A stretch of DNA of 64,000 nucleotides, taken from assembly GCF_000988205.1 (NCBI RefSeq), contig NZ_LAYQ01000001.1, forward strand, positions 62,001 to 126,000, read 5' to 3'. This DNA is from Corynebacterium minutissimum. GTDB taxonomy: Bacteria; Actinomycetota; Actinomycetes; Mycobacteriales; Mycobacteriaceae. The notes beneath the pieces are model-generated. The model was not told the DNA's origin. It did not search any database and saw only the letters and a list, made by a program, of their open reading frames with translations. This document shows, in pieces, positions 26,038 through 35,631 of this stretch (within the stretch, counting starts at the first letter, position 1; the number at the start of each line of letters is the position of its first letter). A program made the position numbers and the translations under genes.

Positions 26038-28545
26038 TCAGAGCTTTTCCATCGGCACTCCGCCGATGAGCATGAGGCGAACCTTGCCCGCTGAACCGAA
26101 GTCCACGGTGACCGTCGCCCGCGCGCCGGTCCCGGAGGCCTCGATGACCGTGCCCAGCCCGTATTTCGCGTGGTTGACGCGGTCCCCCACAACTAAATTG
26201 AGATGGTTATTCTTCGGCATCGACGTTGCCGAGGCCGGCTTGCGCGAGCGCTGCGAAGGGGAAGACGCAGCGCTCCGCGAGCCATAGCCGCCTCCACGGA
26301 AGAACCCGCTATCCGAGCCAAAGGTTCGCCCGTATTGGTAGGAATCATCTCCGCCCCACGCGCCAGACAGCGAGCTGTCTGGTTCTTCACGGCGCCAGTC
26401 GATGAGGTCCTCTGGGACCTCGGCGAGGAAGCGACTGGCCGGGTTCGTCACCGGGTTGCCCCAGGACGAACGAAGAATCGCGCGCGTGAGGTAGAGCTGT
26501 TCCCTAGCACGCGTGATACCCACGTAGGCTAGGCGGCGTTCTTCGCTCAGCTCCTTCGGGTCCCCCAGCGAGCGCATGTGCGGGAACTGTCCATCCTCCC
26601 AGCCGGTGAGGAAGACGACGGGGAATTCAAGGCCCTTCGCAGTGTGCAGCGTCATCAGCGTGACCACCCCGGATTCGTGGTCCGGAATCTGGTCCGCATC
26701 CGCCACGAGCGAGACCTTCTCAAGGAACGCCTGAAGCGAGCCCGGCGCGGCTTCACCTTCTGCTAGCTCGGGTGCTTCTTCTGCGTCCGCACCCATGAAT
26801 GCCATCTCATTGGCCGCCTCAGAGCTGAACTCGCGGGCCACCGAGACCAACTCGTTGAGGTTGTCTAGGCGTGCCCCATCCTGCGGATCGTTGGAGTTCT
26901 CGAGCTCCGCGCGGTAGCCGGTGGCGTCAAGCAGCGCGTTGAGCAACTCCCCCAAATCCGGCTGGCCAGTCACCTCATTGACCATGCCCGGAAGCTGCGC
27001 GCGCACGCCCTCCATCATCTCGTTGAATTTGGTTACGGCATTCACTGCCCGCGTGCCGAGTCCGGCTACCTTGCCCTCCGCCGCATCACGGAGAGCAGCA
27101 CCAAAGCTCACGCCAAGGTTCTCCGCGTGCAGGGCGATCTGCGCCTGCGCTTTATCACCAATAGCGCGCTTCGGCACGTTAATGATTCGGCGCAGGCTCA
27201 CGGTGTCATCCGGATTATCCATGATGCGCAAGTAGGCCACCATGTCCCGGATCTCGCGACGCTCATAGAAGCGCGTGCCACCGACCACCTTGTACGGGAT
27301 GCCCGAGCGCACGAAAATATCCTCCAGCGCGCGGGAGGCATTGTTGGTGCGGTACATCACCGCAATATCGGAATACGCCGTACCTTTATCCGCCAGGGAA
27401 TCAATCTCCGAGGCGATATACCGTGCCTCATCGTGCTCATTATCCGCCACGTAGCCGACGATCTGTTCGCCCTGGCCGTGGGCGGTCCACAGGTTCTTCT
27501 CGCGGCGGCCCTCATTCTTCGCGATGACCGCGTTCGCCGCGTTCAGAATGGTCTGCGTCGAACGGTAGTTTTGCTCCAGCAAAATCGTGTGCGCCTGCGG
27601 GTAATCCCGCTCGAACTCCTGGATATTCCTGATGGTGGCTCCGCGGAAGGCATAAATCGACTGATCCGAATCACCCACCACGCACAGTTCCGGAGCATCC
27701 GGCGGCAGCTCGCCCCGGCCCACCAAAGCCGAGACCAGTGCATACTGCGCGTGGTTGGTGTCCTGGTATTCGTCGATAAGCACGTGCTTAAAGCGGCGAC
27801 GATAAAACTCCACCACCTGCGGGTGCTGATTAAAGATGCGCACTACTTCCCCGATGAGGTCATCGAAGTCCACCGCGTTCGCCGCGCGCAGGCGGCGCTG
27901 ATATTCCTCGTACACGCTCGCCACGGTGAGCTCGAAAGGATTCTTCGTCCTCTCTGCCTCCGCGCGCGCCTGCTCCGGGGAGATGAGCTCGTTCTTGCGG
28001 TTGGAAATCTGATTAGCCAGAACACGCGCCGAATACTTCTTCAGATCCAGCTGCATGTCCTTCGCAATCATGGTGAGCAGCCGGCGGGCATCATCGCCGT
28101 CATATATGGTGAAATTCGTGTTCAAGCCAGGCACCAGCTGGGCGTTATTGCGCAAGATGCGAACACAAATGGAGTGAAAAGTGGACACCCACATCCGCTC
28201 CGCTACGGGGCCGACAAGCTGGCCGACGCGCTCCTTCATCTCCGCGGCTGCCTTGTTGGTAAAGGTAATGGCGAGGATCTGCCAAGGTGCCACCCCGCGC
28301 TCCCGCATGAGGTACGCAATGCGGCGGGTCAACACGGCAGTCTTGCCCGAGCCCGCGCCGGCCACAATAAGCAGCGGCGAGCCCGAATGCGTCACGGCCT
28401 CTTCCTGCTGCGGATTTAAGCCCTCGAGCAACGGATCAGAGCCCTGACCGGAAGGGGCGTCGACGTTGCTCTCGGGCGCAGGAAACAGGCCGCCGGCGGA
28501 AGAATCGGAAGACGAACGGGGGACGAAAGGAGATTTGTTATTCAT
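26038..28545 (-). CDS. pcrA: ATP-dependent DNA helicase PcrA/UvrD1
   Basis: A superfamily-1 3'-5' helicase of 835 residues in repair and replication-conflict resolution. Motif I (AGAGSGKTAVLTRRIA), motif Ia (AITFTNKAAAEMKERV), motif II (IDEYQDTN), motif III (VVGDSDQSIYAFRGA), motif IV (LEQNYRST) and motif VI (YVGITRARE) are all visible, and a C-terminal Tudor-like region ends VRLMLIGGVPMEKL. I chose ATG 28545, preceded by GGAGAGCATT; an in-frame ATG at 28578 is the alternative. Its gene diverges from the chorismate mutase gene, as in C. glutamicum. Confidence 0.96.
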   Translation of the reverse strand: MNNKSPFVPRSSSDSSAGGLFPAPESNVDAPSGQGSDPLLEGLNPQQEEAVTHSGSPLLIVAGAGSGKTAVLTRRIAYLMRERGVAPWQILAITFTNKAAAEMKERVGQLVGPVAERMWVSTFHSICVRILRNNAQLVPGLNTNFTIYDGDDARRLLTMIAKDMQLDLKKYSARVLANQISNRKNELISPEQARAEAERTKNPFELTVASVYEEYQRRLRAANAVDFDDLIGEVVRIFNQHPQVVEFYRRRFKHVLIDEYQDTNHAQYALVSALVGRGELPPDAPELCVVGDSDQSIYAFRGATIRNIQEFERDYPQAHTILLEQNYRSTQTILNAANAVIAKNEGRREKNLWTAHGQGEQIVGYVADNEHDEARYIASEIDSLADKGTAYSDIAVMYRTNNASRALEDIFVRSGIPYKVVGGTRFYERREIRDMVAYLRIMDNPDDTVSLRRIINVPKRAIGDKAQAQIALHAENLGVSFGAALRDAAEGKVAGLGTRAVNAVTKFNEMMEGVRAQLPGMVNEVTGQPDLGELLNALLDATGYRAELENSNDPQDGARLDNLNELVSVAREFSSEAANEMAFMGADAEEAPELAEGEAAPGSLQAFLEKVSLVADADQIPDHESGVVTLMTLHTAKGLEFPVVFLTGWEDGQFPHMRSLGDPKELSEERRLAYVGITRAREQLYLTRAILRSSWGNPVTNPASRFLAEVPEDLIDWRREEPDSSLSGAWGGDDSYQYGRTFGSDSGFFRGGGYGSRSAASSPSQRSRKPASATSMPKNNHLNLVVGDRVNHAKYGLGTVIEASGTGARATVTVDFGSAGKVRLMLIGGVPMEKL

Positions 28546-28722
28546 AATGCTCTCCAACCTACTAGCACCACCGGACATTGCCCCTCACCGCACTTCTGGT
28601 CGGCGTGAAAGCTGGTAATTCCCCTTTTCTCCCGGCATGGTGGCACAATCTGATGTCATGAGCTCTTCACATCCTGGCAACGCAGACTCTGGCTTGAGCC
28701 TGAGCACCAAGACCCCAACGTC

Positions 28723-29019
28723 GTGGACAATGGGCTCGACATTCGCATGCCGTCGGGCACCGATGACCCGCTGAGTGATGCCGAGATTCAGCGCTACCGC
28801 GAAGAGATCAACCGCCTCGACCGCGTTATTCTCGACGCTATCAAGCGCCGCACCGACATTTCGCGCACCATTGGTAAGACGCGAATGAGCTCAGGCGGCA
28901 CCCGTTTGGTGCATACCCGCGAAATCGCGATCCTCAATGAGTTCCGCGACGAGCTCGGGGAGGAAGGCCCCGCCATCGCCTCCGCCCTCCTGCGCTTAGG
29001 GCGCGGCAAGCTCGGCTGA
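28723..29019 (+). CDS. csm: Chorismate mutase (AroQ class)
   Basis: The 98-residue, all-helical enzyme converts chorismate to prephenate for Phe and Tyr synthesis. Typical features are the N-terminal helix EINRLDRVILDAIKRRTDIS, the catalytic IGKTRM region and an RLGRGKLG end; it resembles C. glutamicum Csm, which works in complex with DAHP synthase AroG. The start given is GTG at 28723. An ATG at 28658 reads plausible codons in another frame, and one lost base would join the two, so the N-terminus may be longer. Confidence 0.9.
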   Translation: MDNGLDIRMPSGTDDPLSDAEIQRYREEINRLDRVILDAIKRRTDISRTIGKTRMSSGGTRLVHTREIAILNEFRDELGEEGPAIASALLRLGRGKLG

Positions 29020-29086
29020 TCAAACGCCGCACGGACCAGTCCCCAGCACTCGCGCCCTTAAACATGCGGTGGGTTAGGCTCGCGCC

Positions 29087-29989
29087 ATGCGCTTTTCCTC
29101 TCGCCTGGCTGCGATTCTCGCCGCGGCCACCGCTGCGTCCGTGTTATCCGCCTGCAGCACCTCTTCTTCCGCTGAGACCACCATTTCCACCACGACGCTC
29201 GATCTTCCCGCCGTCAGCGACTCCGACCGCAGGCAGGGTTCCGCAGCATCCGGAACAACGCAAGGCTTCGAGGAGCCCCTCGACGGCGATGCGCTCTGGG
29301 ATAACACCACCGAAATCCCTCAAGCGGAGCGACCGGAGCCCCGACGTAACCTGATAGCTCCTGAAGCTGCCGATTACTTCATGAGCCTGGGGGTGTTGAC
29401 GCCGGGTGCGCCCATCTACAACGGCACAAACGGTGGCCGGTGCTCCACCGGTCATTTCGCTGGCGATGGGCAGCGCCTCTTTATCCTCACCGCCGGGCAC
29501 TGCGGGGACACGGGCGACACCTTCTATTATGAGGATCAATCCGGCAGTACGGTAGAGATAGGCCAGATGGTGAAGAAGGCCCGCAACACCAACACCGATA
29601 GCATCAACTCGGCCGACATTGCACTGATCGAAGTGTCCAACCCAGCCGCCGAAGTATCTACCGCACCGGCCTTCAATGCGCCTTTGGCCGGTTGGATGAG
29701 CCTCGAGGATGTCACGCACAAGAAGCCCACGATGTGTTTTGCCGGTTCCGCGGGAGGCGCTGCCTGCGACGATTTCATTGACCGCTTCGAAAACCAAGGA
29801 CTCTTCACCTTTGGCAGCGAGAGCGTACCCGGAGATAGCGGCGGTCCTGTCTACGCTTCCATCGACGGCAAACTGTACGCGGTAGGTGTCTTGTCCTTTG
29901 GCAACTACGATGATTACACCGGCCCCGAAACTGGTGCCATGGAGATCGGAAACACGATGGAGCAATTCAACCTGAAGCTCTACTCCTAG
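29087..29989 (+). CDS. Secreted trypsin-like serine protease lipoprotein
   Basis: The 300-residue protein has a lipoprotein signal with lipobox LSAC (Cys near residue 23) and a linker, then a chymotrypsin-fold domain from about 100. The triad reads as His in LTAGHC, Asp in ADIALI and Ser in PGDSGGPV; two cysteine pairs (RCSTGHF with AGHC, MCFAG with ACDD) are suited to an extracellular protein. It lies between csm and pgi on the same strand with its own spacing. Substrate unknown. Confidence 0.88.
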   Translation: MRFSSRLAAILAAATAASVLSACSTSSSAETTISTTTLDLPAVSDSDRRQGSAASGTTQGFEEPLDGDALWDNTTEIPQAERPEPRRNLIAPEAADYFMSLGVLTPGAPIYNGTNGGRCSTGHFAGDGQRLFILTAGHCGDTGDTFYYEDQSGSTVEIGQMVKKARNTNTDSINSADIALIEVSNPAAEVSTAPAFNAPLAGWMSLEDVTHKKPTMCFAGSAGGAACDDFIDRFENQGLFTFGSESVPGDSGGPVYASIDGKLYAVGVLSFGNYDDYTGPETGAMEIGNTMEQFNLKLYS

Positions 29990-30090
29990 CTCAACGCAGT
30001 ACGGTCTTCTGCCTCGGCAGCGAAGGGATTTCTGGACTACGGTGGACACAGTAAGTTTCATGTCTGCTACCTGCCAGAAAGGCTTTTGCA

Positions 30091-31723
<1,633 letters not shown>

Positions 31724-31741
31724 GCACTGCTTGGCGACGTC

Positions 31742-31763
31742 CCCCCGGCCGAACGGTCGGGGG
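31742..31763 (+). terminator. Terminator after pgi
   Basis: A GC-rich hairpin (CCCCCGGCC paired with GGTCGGGGG) 18 bases after the stop, with GTTTTTG shortly downstream. Confidence 0.7.
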
Positions 31764-31814
31764 TTCACCCGTTTTTGACGCGCAATCGACGTGCGGGATC
31801 GCCAACGCCGCGGA

Positions 31815-31897
31815 GGCCCTGTGGGCGCCCACGTGAGGATTTACCTATCGGGCGGCCCCTGTGGGCTCGCCCGCGTGGCGATTTACCCGCCGGGCGG
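31815..31897. repeat. Imperfect tandem repeat, two units of about 41-44 bp
   Basis: Unit one (31815-31855) and unit two (31854-31897) share GGCCC(C)TGTGGGC, a CGTGxxGATTTACC core and an ending CGGGCGG. The stop codon of the HNH gene is inside unit two, so the repeat appears to derive from the 3' end of that gene. Confidence 0.6.
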
Positions 31898-32950
31898 TCC
31901 GAGTCCGCGTTGTGCGGCTTGATATGCCACTTGAGCGGTGATTGGTTCTCCCCAGGGCGGGATGTAGTCCACATCGCCGCGAATCCTAAACACGTAGCCA
32001 GCACCTGTTGGTTTCTCCGGGTCGTCATCGTTGACCCCGTTGTGATAGGCGCACAACATGGTCAGATTCGGCGGGTTGGTAGCCCCTCCTGCCTTCCACG
32101 GCACGAGGTGATGCACCTGGGCATAATCAGCGGGCTTGTTACAGCCCTTCCTGGCACAGGTGGGATGTTCAGCACTGGCCATGATGCGCTGCTCAAACCC
32201 GGCTAAACGCTTCATCCGGTGCAGCCACACCGGCCCGATCGCGGGGTGGATGAGGGTTACGTAGCCGATCTCGGCAAACTTATAGTTCAGAAATTCCGTG
32301 CCGGTCATGCGGCCGCCATTGGTCAGCTCAAGGACGATGTCATCGCCGTCGCCGCTCACAATCTTGTCGAGCTTGTCCAAGGTGACAACGACGCTGGTGA
32401 GCACGGCTGGTTTGGTTCCGCCATGGGATTTGTTGAAGAAGACGTGGTTGGCTGCTTCCAGCAGGTTGTTCTGGTTGATGGATTCCAGCACGCCGCGCAT
32501 CTCGGTCACGGTCATGGGGTCATCGGTAATGGTCAGCGAGTGCGGACCATCAGCGCGATAGGTCATGCGCACACCAGGTGTGGGCACGCGTTTGGGCTTG
32601 AGCTCTTTTAAGCGCTTGGCCGCCACGGCTGGGATGTTCAATGCTGATGTGCCGGCGAGCTTGATCCGTAGGTTCCAGGCATGCAGCTGGTTCTTCAGCT
32701 TCTTCGTGTAGGACTCAATGAGGCTTAACGTGGCCAGATCATGGCGCTGTTCGGCGGCTCGGCTGCGGGCAGTGCGTTGCTTACCCGTGAACTTGGTAGC
32801 GCCGAAGTAGATGTGGTTCAAGCCAGCCAATTCGGCGGCATCGGCAGGTGAAGCGCCGAGTGCGCGCAAGCGTTCCTCGCCTCCTACCGCCTGCTCCACC
32901 AAAGAAATCCCCGAGTTGCGGTAGGAGAAATAGGTCTCTAAATCCCCCAT
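31883..32950 (-). CDS. HNH endonuclease domain protein (DUF222-type)
   Basis: The 355-residue protein has a long helical N-terminal half (about 1-240, DUF222-like) and a C-terminal HNH nuclease motif: CARKGCNKPADYAQVHHLVPW, followed by NLTMLCAYHN. The two CxxC-like positions and the His-His pair can bind metal. Actinobacteria carry many such genes; most are not tied to a mobile intron and their role is unknown. It is convergent with pgi, and its last codons lie in a small tandem repeat. Confidence 0.88.
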   Translation of the reverse strand: MGDLETYFSYRNSGISLVEQAVGGEERLRALGASPADAAELAGLNHIYFGATKFTGKQRTARSRAAEQRHDLATLSLIESYTKKLKNQLHAWNLRIKLAGTSALNIPAVAAKRLKELKPKRVPTPGVRMTYRADGPHSLTITDDPMTVTEMRGVLESINQNNLLEAANHVFFNKSHGGTKPAVLTSVVVTLDKLDKIVSGDGDDIVLELTNGGRMTGTEFLNYKFAEIGYVTLIHPAIGPVWLHRMKRLAGFEQRIMASAEHPTCARKGCNKPADYAQVHHLVPWKAGGATNPPNLTMLCAYHNGVNDDDPEKPTGAGYVFRIRGDVDYIPPWGEPITAQVAYQAAQRGLGPPGG

Positions 32951-33002
32951 GCCTCAGAACACTAAAGCACCCTAGGCAACCCCGCAACCGGAGACAGAGA
33001 TT

Positions 33003-33416
33003 TTAGAGCTTGATCATCGACTCCCAGCCGAACGGAATGTGGTCAGAGTCCACAATCTTGCGGCCGAACGGGAAGCACGTCACCGGGATCATCTTCAGGT
33101 TGGCCAGAGCCACCGGGATGCCCACGATGGTCACTGCCTGCGCCGCTGCAGTGGTGACGTGGCCGATAGCCAACCACAGGCCAGCGACAAGGAACCAGAC
33201 AGCGTTAGAGAACCGAGACATGCCACCGGTGCCTTTGACCGGTTGAATGACGGAGCGCCCAAAGGGCCACAGCGCGAAATTCGCCATACGCATCGAGGCC
33301 ACACCGGCAGGAATCGTCACGACGGGGATGCAGGCCAGGATGCCGAGGAGGAAGTAGCCCAGTGCGAGGACAAGGCCACCAGTTGCCAACCAGATGATGT
33401 TCAAAATGATCTTCAT
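33003..33416 (-). CDS. YccF-domain inner membrane protein
   Basis: A 137-residue membrane protein made of two YccF (DUF307) repeats. Motifs such as FALWPFGRSV and TCFPFGRKIV mark each repeat, and membrane helices lie at about 4-38 and 70-100. No function is established for the family. It stands 10 bases downstream of the nei gene, so the two are probably cotranscribed. Confidence 0.9.
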   Translation of the reverse strand: MKIILNIIWLATGGLVLALGYFLLGILACIPVVTIPAGVASMRMANFALWPFGRSVIQPVKGTGGMSRFSNAVWFLVAGLWLAIGHVTTAAAQAVTIVGIPVALANLKMIPVTCFPFGRKIVDSDHIPFGWESMIKL

Positions 33417-33426
33417 GCATCCCAGC

Positions 33427-34248
33427 CTAGCGACGCGGCTGGCAGTGCGGGCACCACCAGATGACGCGCTCTAATTCCCCTTCATCGCCGCCGGCGTCCA
33501 CACCACCCAGCGTGGATTTCTCAATGAGCGTGCCGCAGCGTCGGCAGCGCTGACGGTTGCGTCCGAAGACATAGGTGGTCTCCCCTGCCCTTTTCACGCC
33601 GGTGGTCACACGTACCGGCGAGTCTCGATTGGCCCAGATGAGGCGGCGGGAGATGGTGAGGATCTGGGGGACGTCGACAAGCGCTACAGGTGTTGCTGGA
33701 TGAACGCCGGCCAGGAAGCAGATCTCGGCGCGGTATTCGTTGCCCAAGCCTGCCACGTTGCGCTGGTCCAGGAGGGCCGCGCCGATGCTGCGCTCGGGGC
33801 GCAACTCGATGCGGTGTACGGCCTCCTCAAAGCCGCCTTCCGCCCATTCTGGCGCGAGGATGTCGGGGCCTAGGTGCGCCATGCGCTGCTCAAACTCGCG
33901 GGTGGGGAAAACCTCCACCAGCCCCAACCAGTGCCCCACCAGCTCAATATCACGCGGGGTGTTTTCCATCTGCAGCACCACGCGGGCGCTGTGGCCGGGC
34001 TTGCGCCAGCGGTCCCCGGCGTAGTGGATGGCCCACGTGCCTTCCATCTTGAGGTGGGTATGCAGGATGAGCTCGCCGCCGAAATCCATGAAGAGGTGTT
34101 TGCCATAGGGCCAGACTTCCTCGCATACCAGCCCGTCGAAACGCACGGTGGCATAGCGCGGCACGCGCAGGGAGGAGGAGGTCACACGCCGGCCCTCCAT
34201 GAACTGCAGCCGGTTCGACAGCTGCAGAACGGAATCACCCTCAGGCAC
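33427..34248 (-). CDS. nei: Fpg/Nei-family DNA glycosylase (Nei2-like)
   Basis: The 273-residue protein starts MPEGDSV, placing catalytic Pro2 and Glu3 as in endonuclease VIII. The H2TH region (about 130-200) includes RNVAGLGNEYRAEI, and a C-terminal zinc finger shows CRRCG and CPHC. It excises oxidised pyrimidines and cuts the abasic site. It is close to lhr, as in M. tuberculosis (Rv3296 lhr and Rv3297 nei), consistent with joint use in repair; here lldD lies between. It precedes the yccF gene with a 10-base gap. Confidence 0.92.
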   Translation of the reverse strand: MPEGDSVLQLSNRLQFMEGRRVTSSSLRVPRYATVRFDGLVCEEVWPYGKHLFMDFGGELILHTHLKMEGTWAIHYAGDRWRKPGHSARVVLQMENTPRDIELVGHWLGLVEVFPTREFEQRMAHLGPDILAPEWAEGGFEEAVHRIELRPERSIGAALLDQRNVAGLGNEYRAEICFLAGVHPATPVALVDVPQILTISRRLIWANRDSPVRVTTGVKRAGETTYVFGRNRQRCRRCGTLIEKSTLGGVDAGGDEGELERVIWWCPHCQPRR

Positions 34249-34275
34249 AGCAGAACCTCCTCACCAAACGGGTGC

Positions 34276-35544
34276 CTACTCTACCGGCGTGTTCCTTCCT
34301 TCACCTAATGCCAGCGCACCCGGCTCCCACGGGGTGACCACGTGCTGGCGGGAAAGGTCTTCGATCTTCTTCACGCCGAGCAGCTGGAGGGTGTTCTTGA
34401 ACTCCTCCGCGAGCAGCTCAATGACGCGGTCGACGCCTTCCTTGCCGCCGGCCATCAGCCCGTAGAGGTAGGCGCGGCCGATGAGGACGAAATCCGCACC
34501 CAGAGACAGCGCAATGGCGATGTCGACGCCGGACATAATGCCGGAGTCGTAGATGATCTCCACGTCCGGGCCTACCTCCGCGCGCACGGCCTCAAGGGCT
34601 TGGAGGGTGTTGACCACGCGGTCGAGCTGGCGCCCGCCGTGGGAGGAGACCACGATGCCGTCGGCGCCAAGGTCGATGACCTTGCGGGCGTCCTCGGGGT
34701 TGACGATTCCCTTGACGAAGAGCTTGCCCGTCCACTGCTTGCGAATCCACGCTAGGTCCTCGAAGTTGAGGCCTGGGTCAAACATGGTGTTGACCAGCTC
34801 GCCTAGTGTGCCGGTGGTCGAGGTCAGGGAGGCAAAGGTGACCGGGTCCGTGGTGAGGAAGTTGAACCACCACTCGGGGCGCCACGCGGCGTCGAAGACG
34901 GTGCCGGCGGTCAGGCGCGGCGGGATGCGCATGCCGTTACGGGTATCGCGCAGACGCTGGCCCGCCACGGGCGTATCCACGGTGACCACGAGGGTTTCAT
35001 AGCCGTTGGCGGCAGCGCGTTCGATGAGTTCCTGGCAGGCGGAGTGATCCTTCCACAGGTAAAGCTGGAACCAGCGGCGGCCGCTATTGCCTTGCGACGC
35101 CGCGACCTCCTCCACCGAGCGCGTGCCCATCGTGGAGAGCGTGAACGGGATGCCTGCGTCGCGGGCGGCTTGGGAACCAGCGTCCTCGCCTTCGGCATGC
35201 ATGAAGCGGGTAAAGCCGGTCGGCGCGATGCCGAAAGGCAGGGCCGCGGGCTCTCCGGCGATCTCGGTGCTCAAGGAGATGTCGTGCGCGCCATTGAGCA
35301 CGTTGGGCATGAGGCGAACGTCGCGGAAGAAATCGCGGGATTCGCGGTAGCTGACCTCATCGCGGGCGGCACCGTCGACGTAGTCGAAGGCAGCCTTGGG
35401 TGTGCGGCGCTTGGCAATCTTGCGCAGATCCCACACATCAGCGGCCTCTGCCAGGCGTGCTGTCCGGCGGTCGAGGTTGGGTGCTTCGAACCGCATGAGG
35501 TTCTTGAGCTCGGACACGTTGGGCAGTTGGCGCTTTAGCCGCAT
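34276..35544 (-). CDS. lldD: FMN-dependent L-lactate dehydrogenase (quinone)
   Basis: The 422-residue protein is an alpha-hydroxy-acid dehydrogenase that oxidises L-lactate to pyruvate and feeds electrons to menaquinone. The FMN-site segments FDYVDGAARDE and FGIAPTGF, the WFQLYLW motif and the catalytic SSHGGRQLD (active-site His and Arg) are seen. The start at 35544 has AAAAGGAG 12 bases before it. Length and N-terminus resemble corynebacterial LldD. It is 27 bases upstream of nei; no permease is adjacent, unlike typical lactate operons. Confidence 0.92.
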   Translation of the reverse strand: MRLKRQLPNVSELKNLMRFEAPNLDRRTARLAEAADVWDLRKIAKRRTPKAAFDYVDGAARDEVSYRESRDFFRDVRLMPNVLNGAHDISLSTEIAGEPAALPFGIAPTGFTRFMHAEGEDAGSQAARDAGIPFTLSTMGTRSVEEVAASQGNSGRRWFQLYLWKDHSACQELIERAAANGYETLVVTVDTPVAGQRLRDTRNGMRIPPRLTAGTVFDAAWRPEWWFNFLTTDPVTFASLTSTTGTLGELVNTMFDPGLNFEDLAWIRKQWTGKLFVKGIVNPEDARKVIDLGADGIVVSSHGGRQLDRVVNTLQALEAVRAEVGPDVEIIYDSGIMSGVDIAIALSLGADFVLIGRAYLYGLMAGGKEGVDRVIELLAEEFKNTLQLLGVKKIEDLSRQHVVTPWEPGALALGEGRNTPVE

Positions 35545-35631
35545 GGAAACAAGACTCCTTTTCTATTGGGCTATCAGCTTTTGAGGTTAGACCCATGAAA
35601 AGCCCGTGGGCTAAATGAAGGTGAATATCAT

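Noticed and set aside
27127..28419. 430-codon plus-strand frame
   Set aside because: Antisense to pcrA; the helicase motifs on the minus strand are unequivocal.
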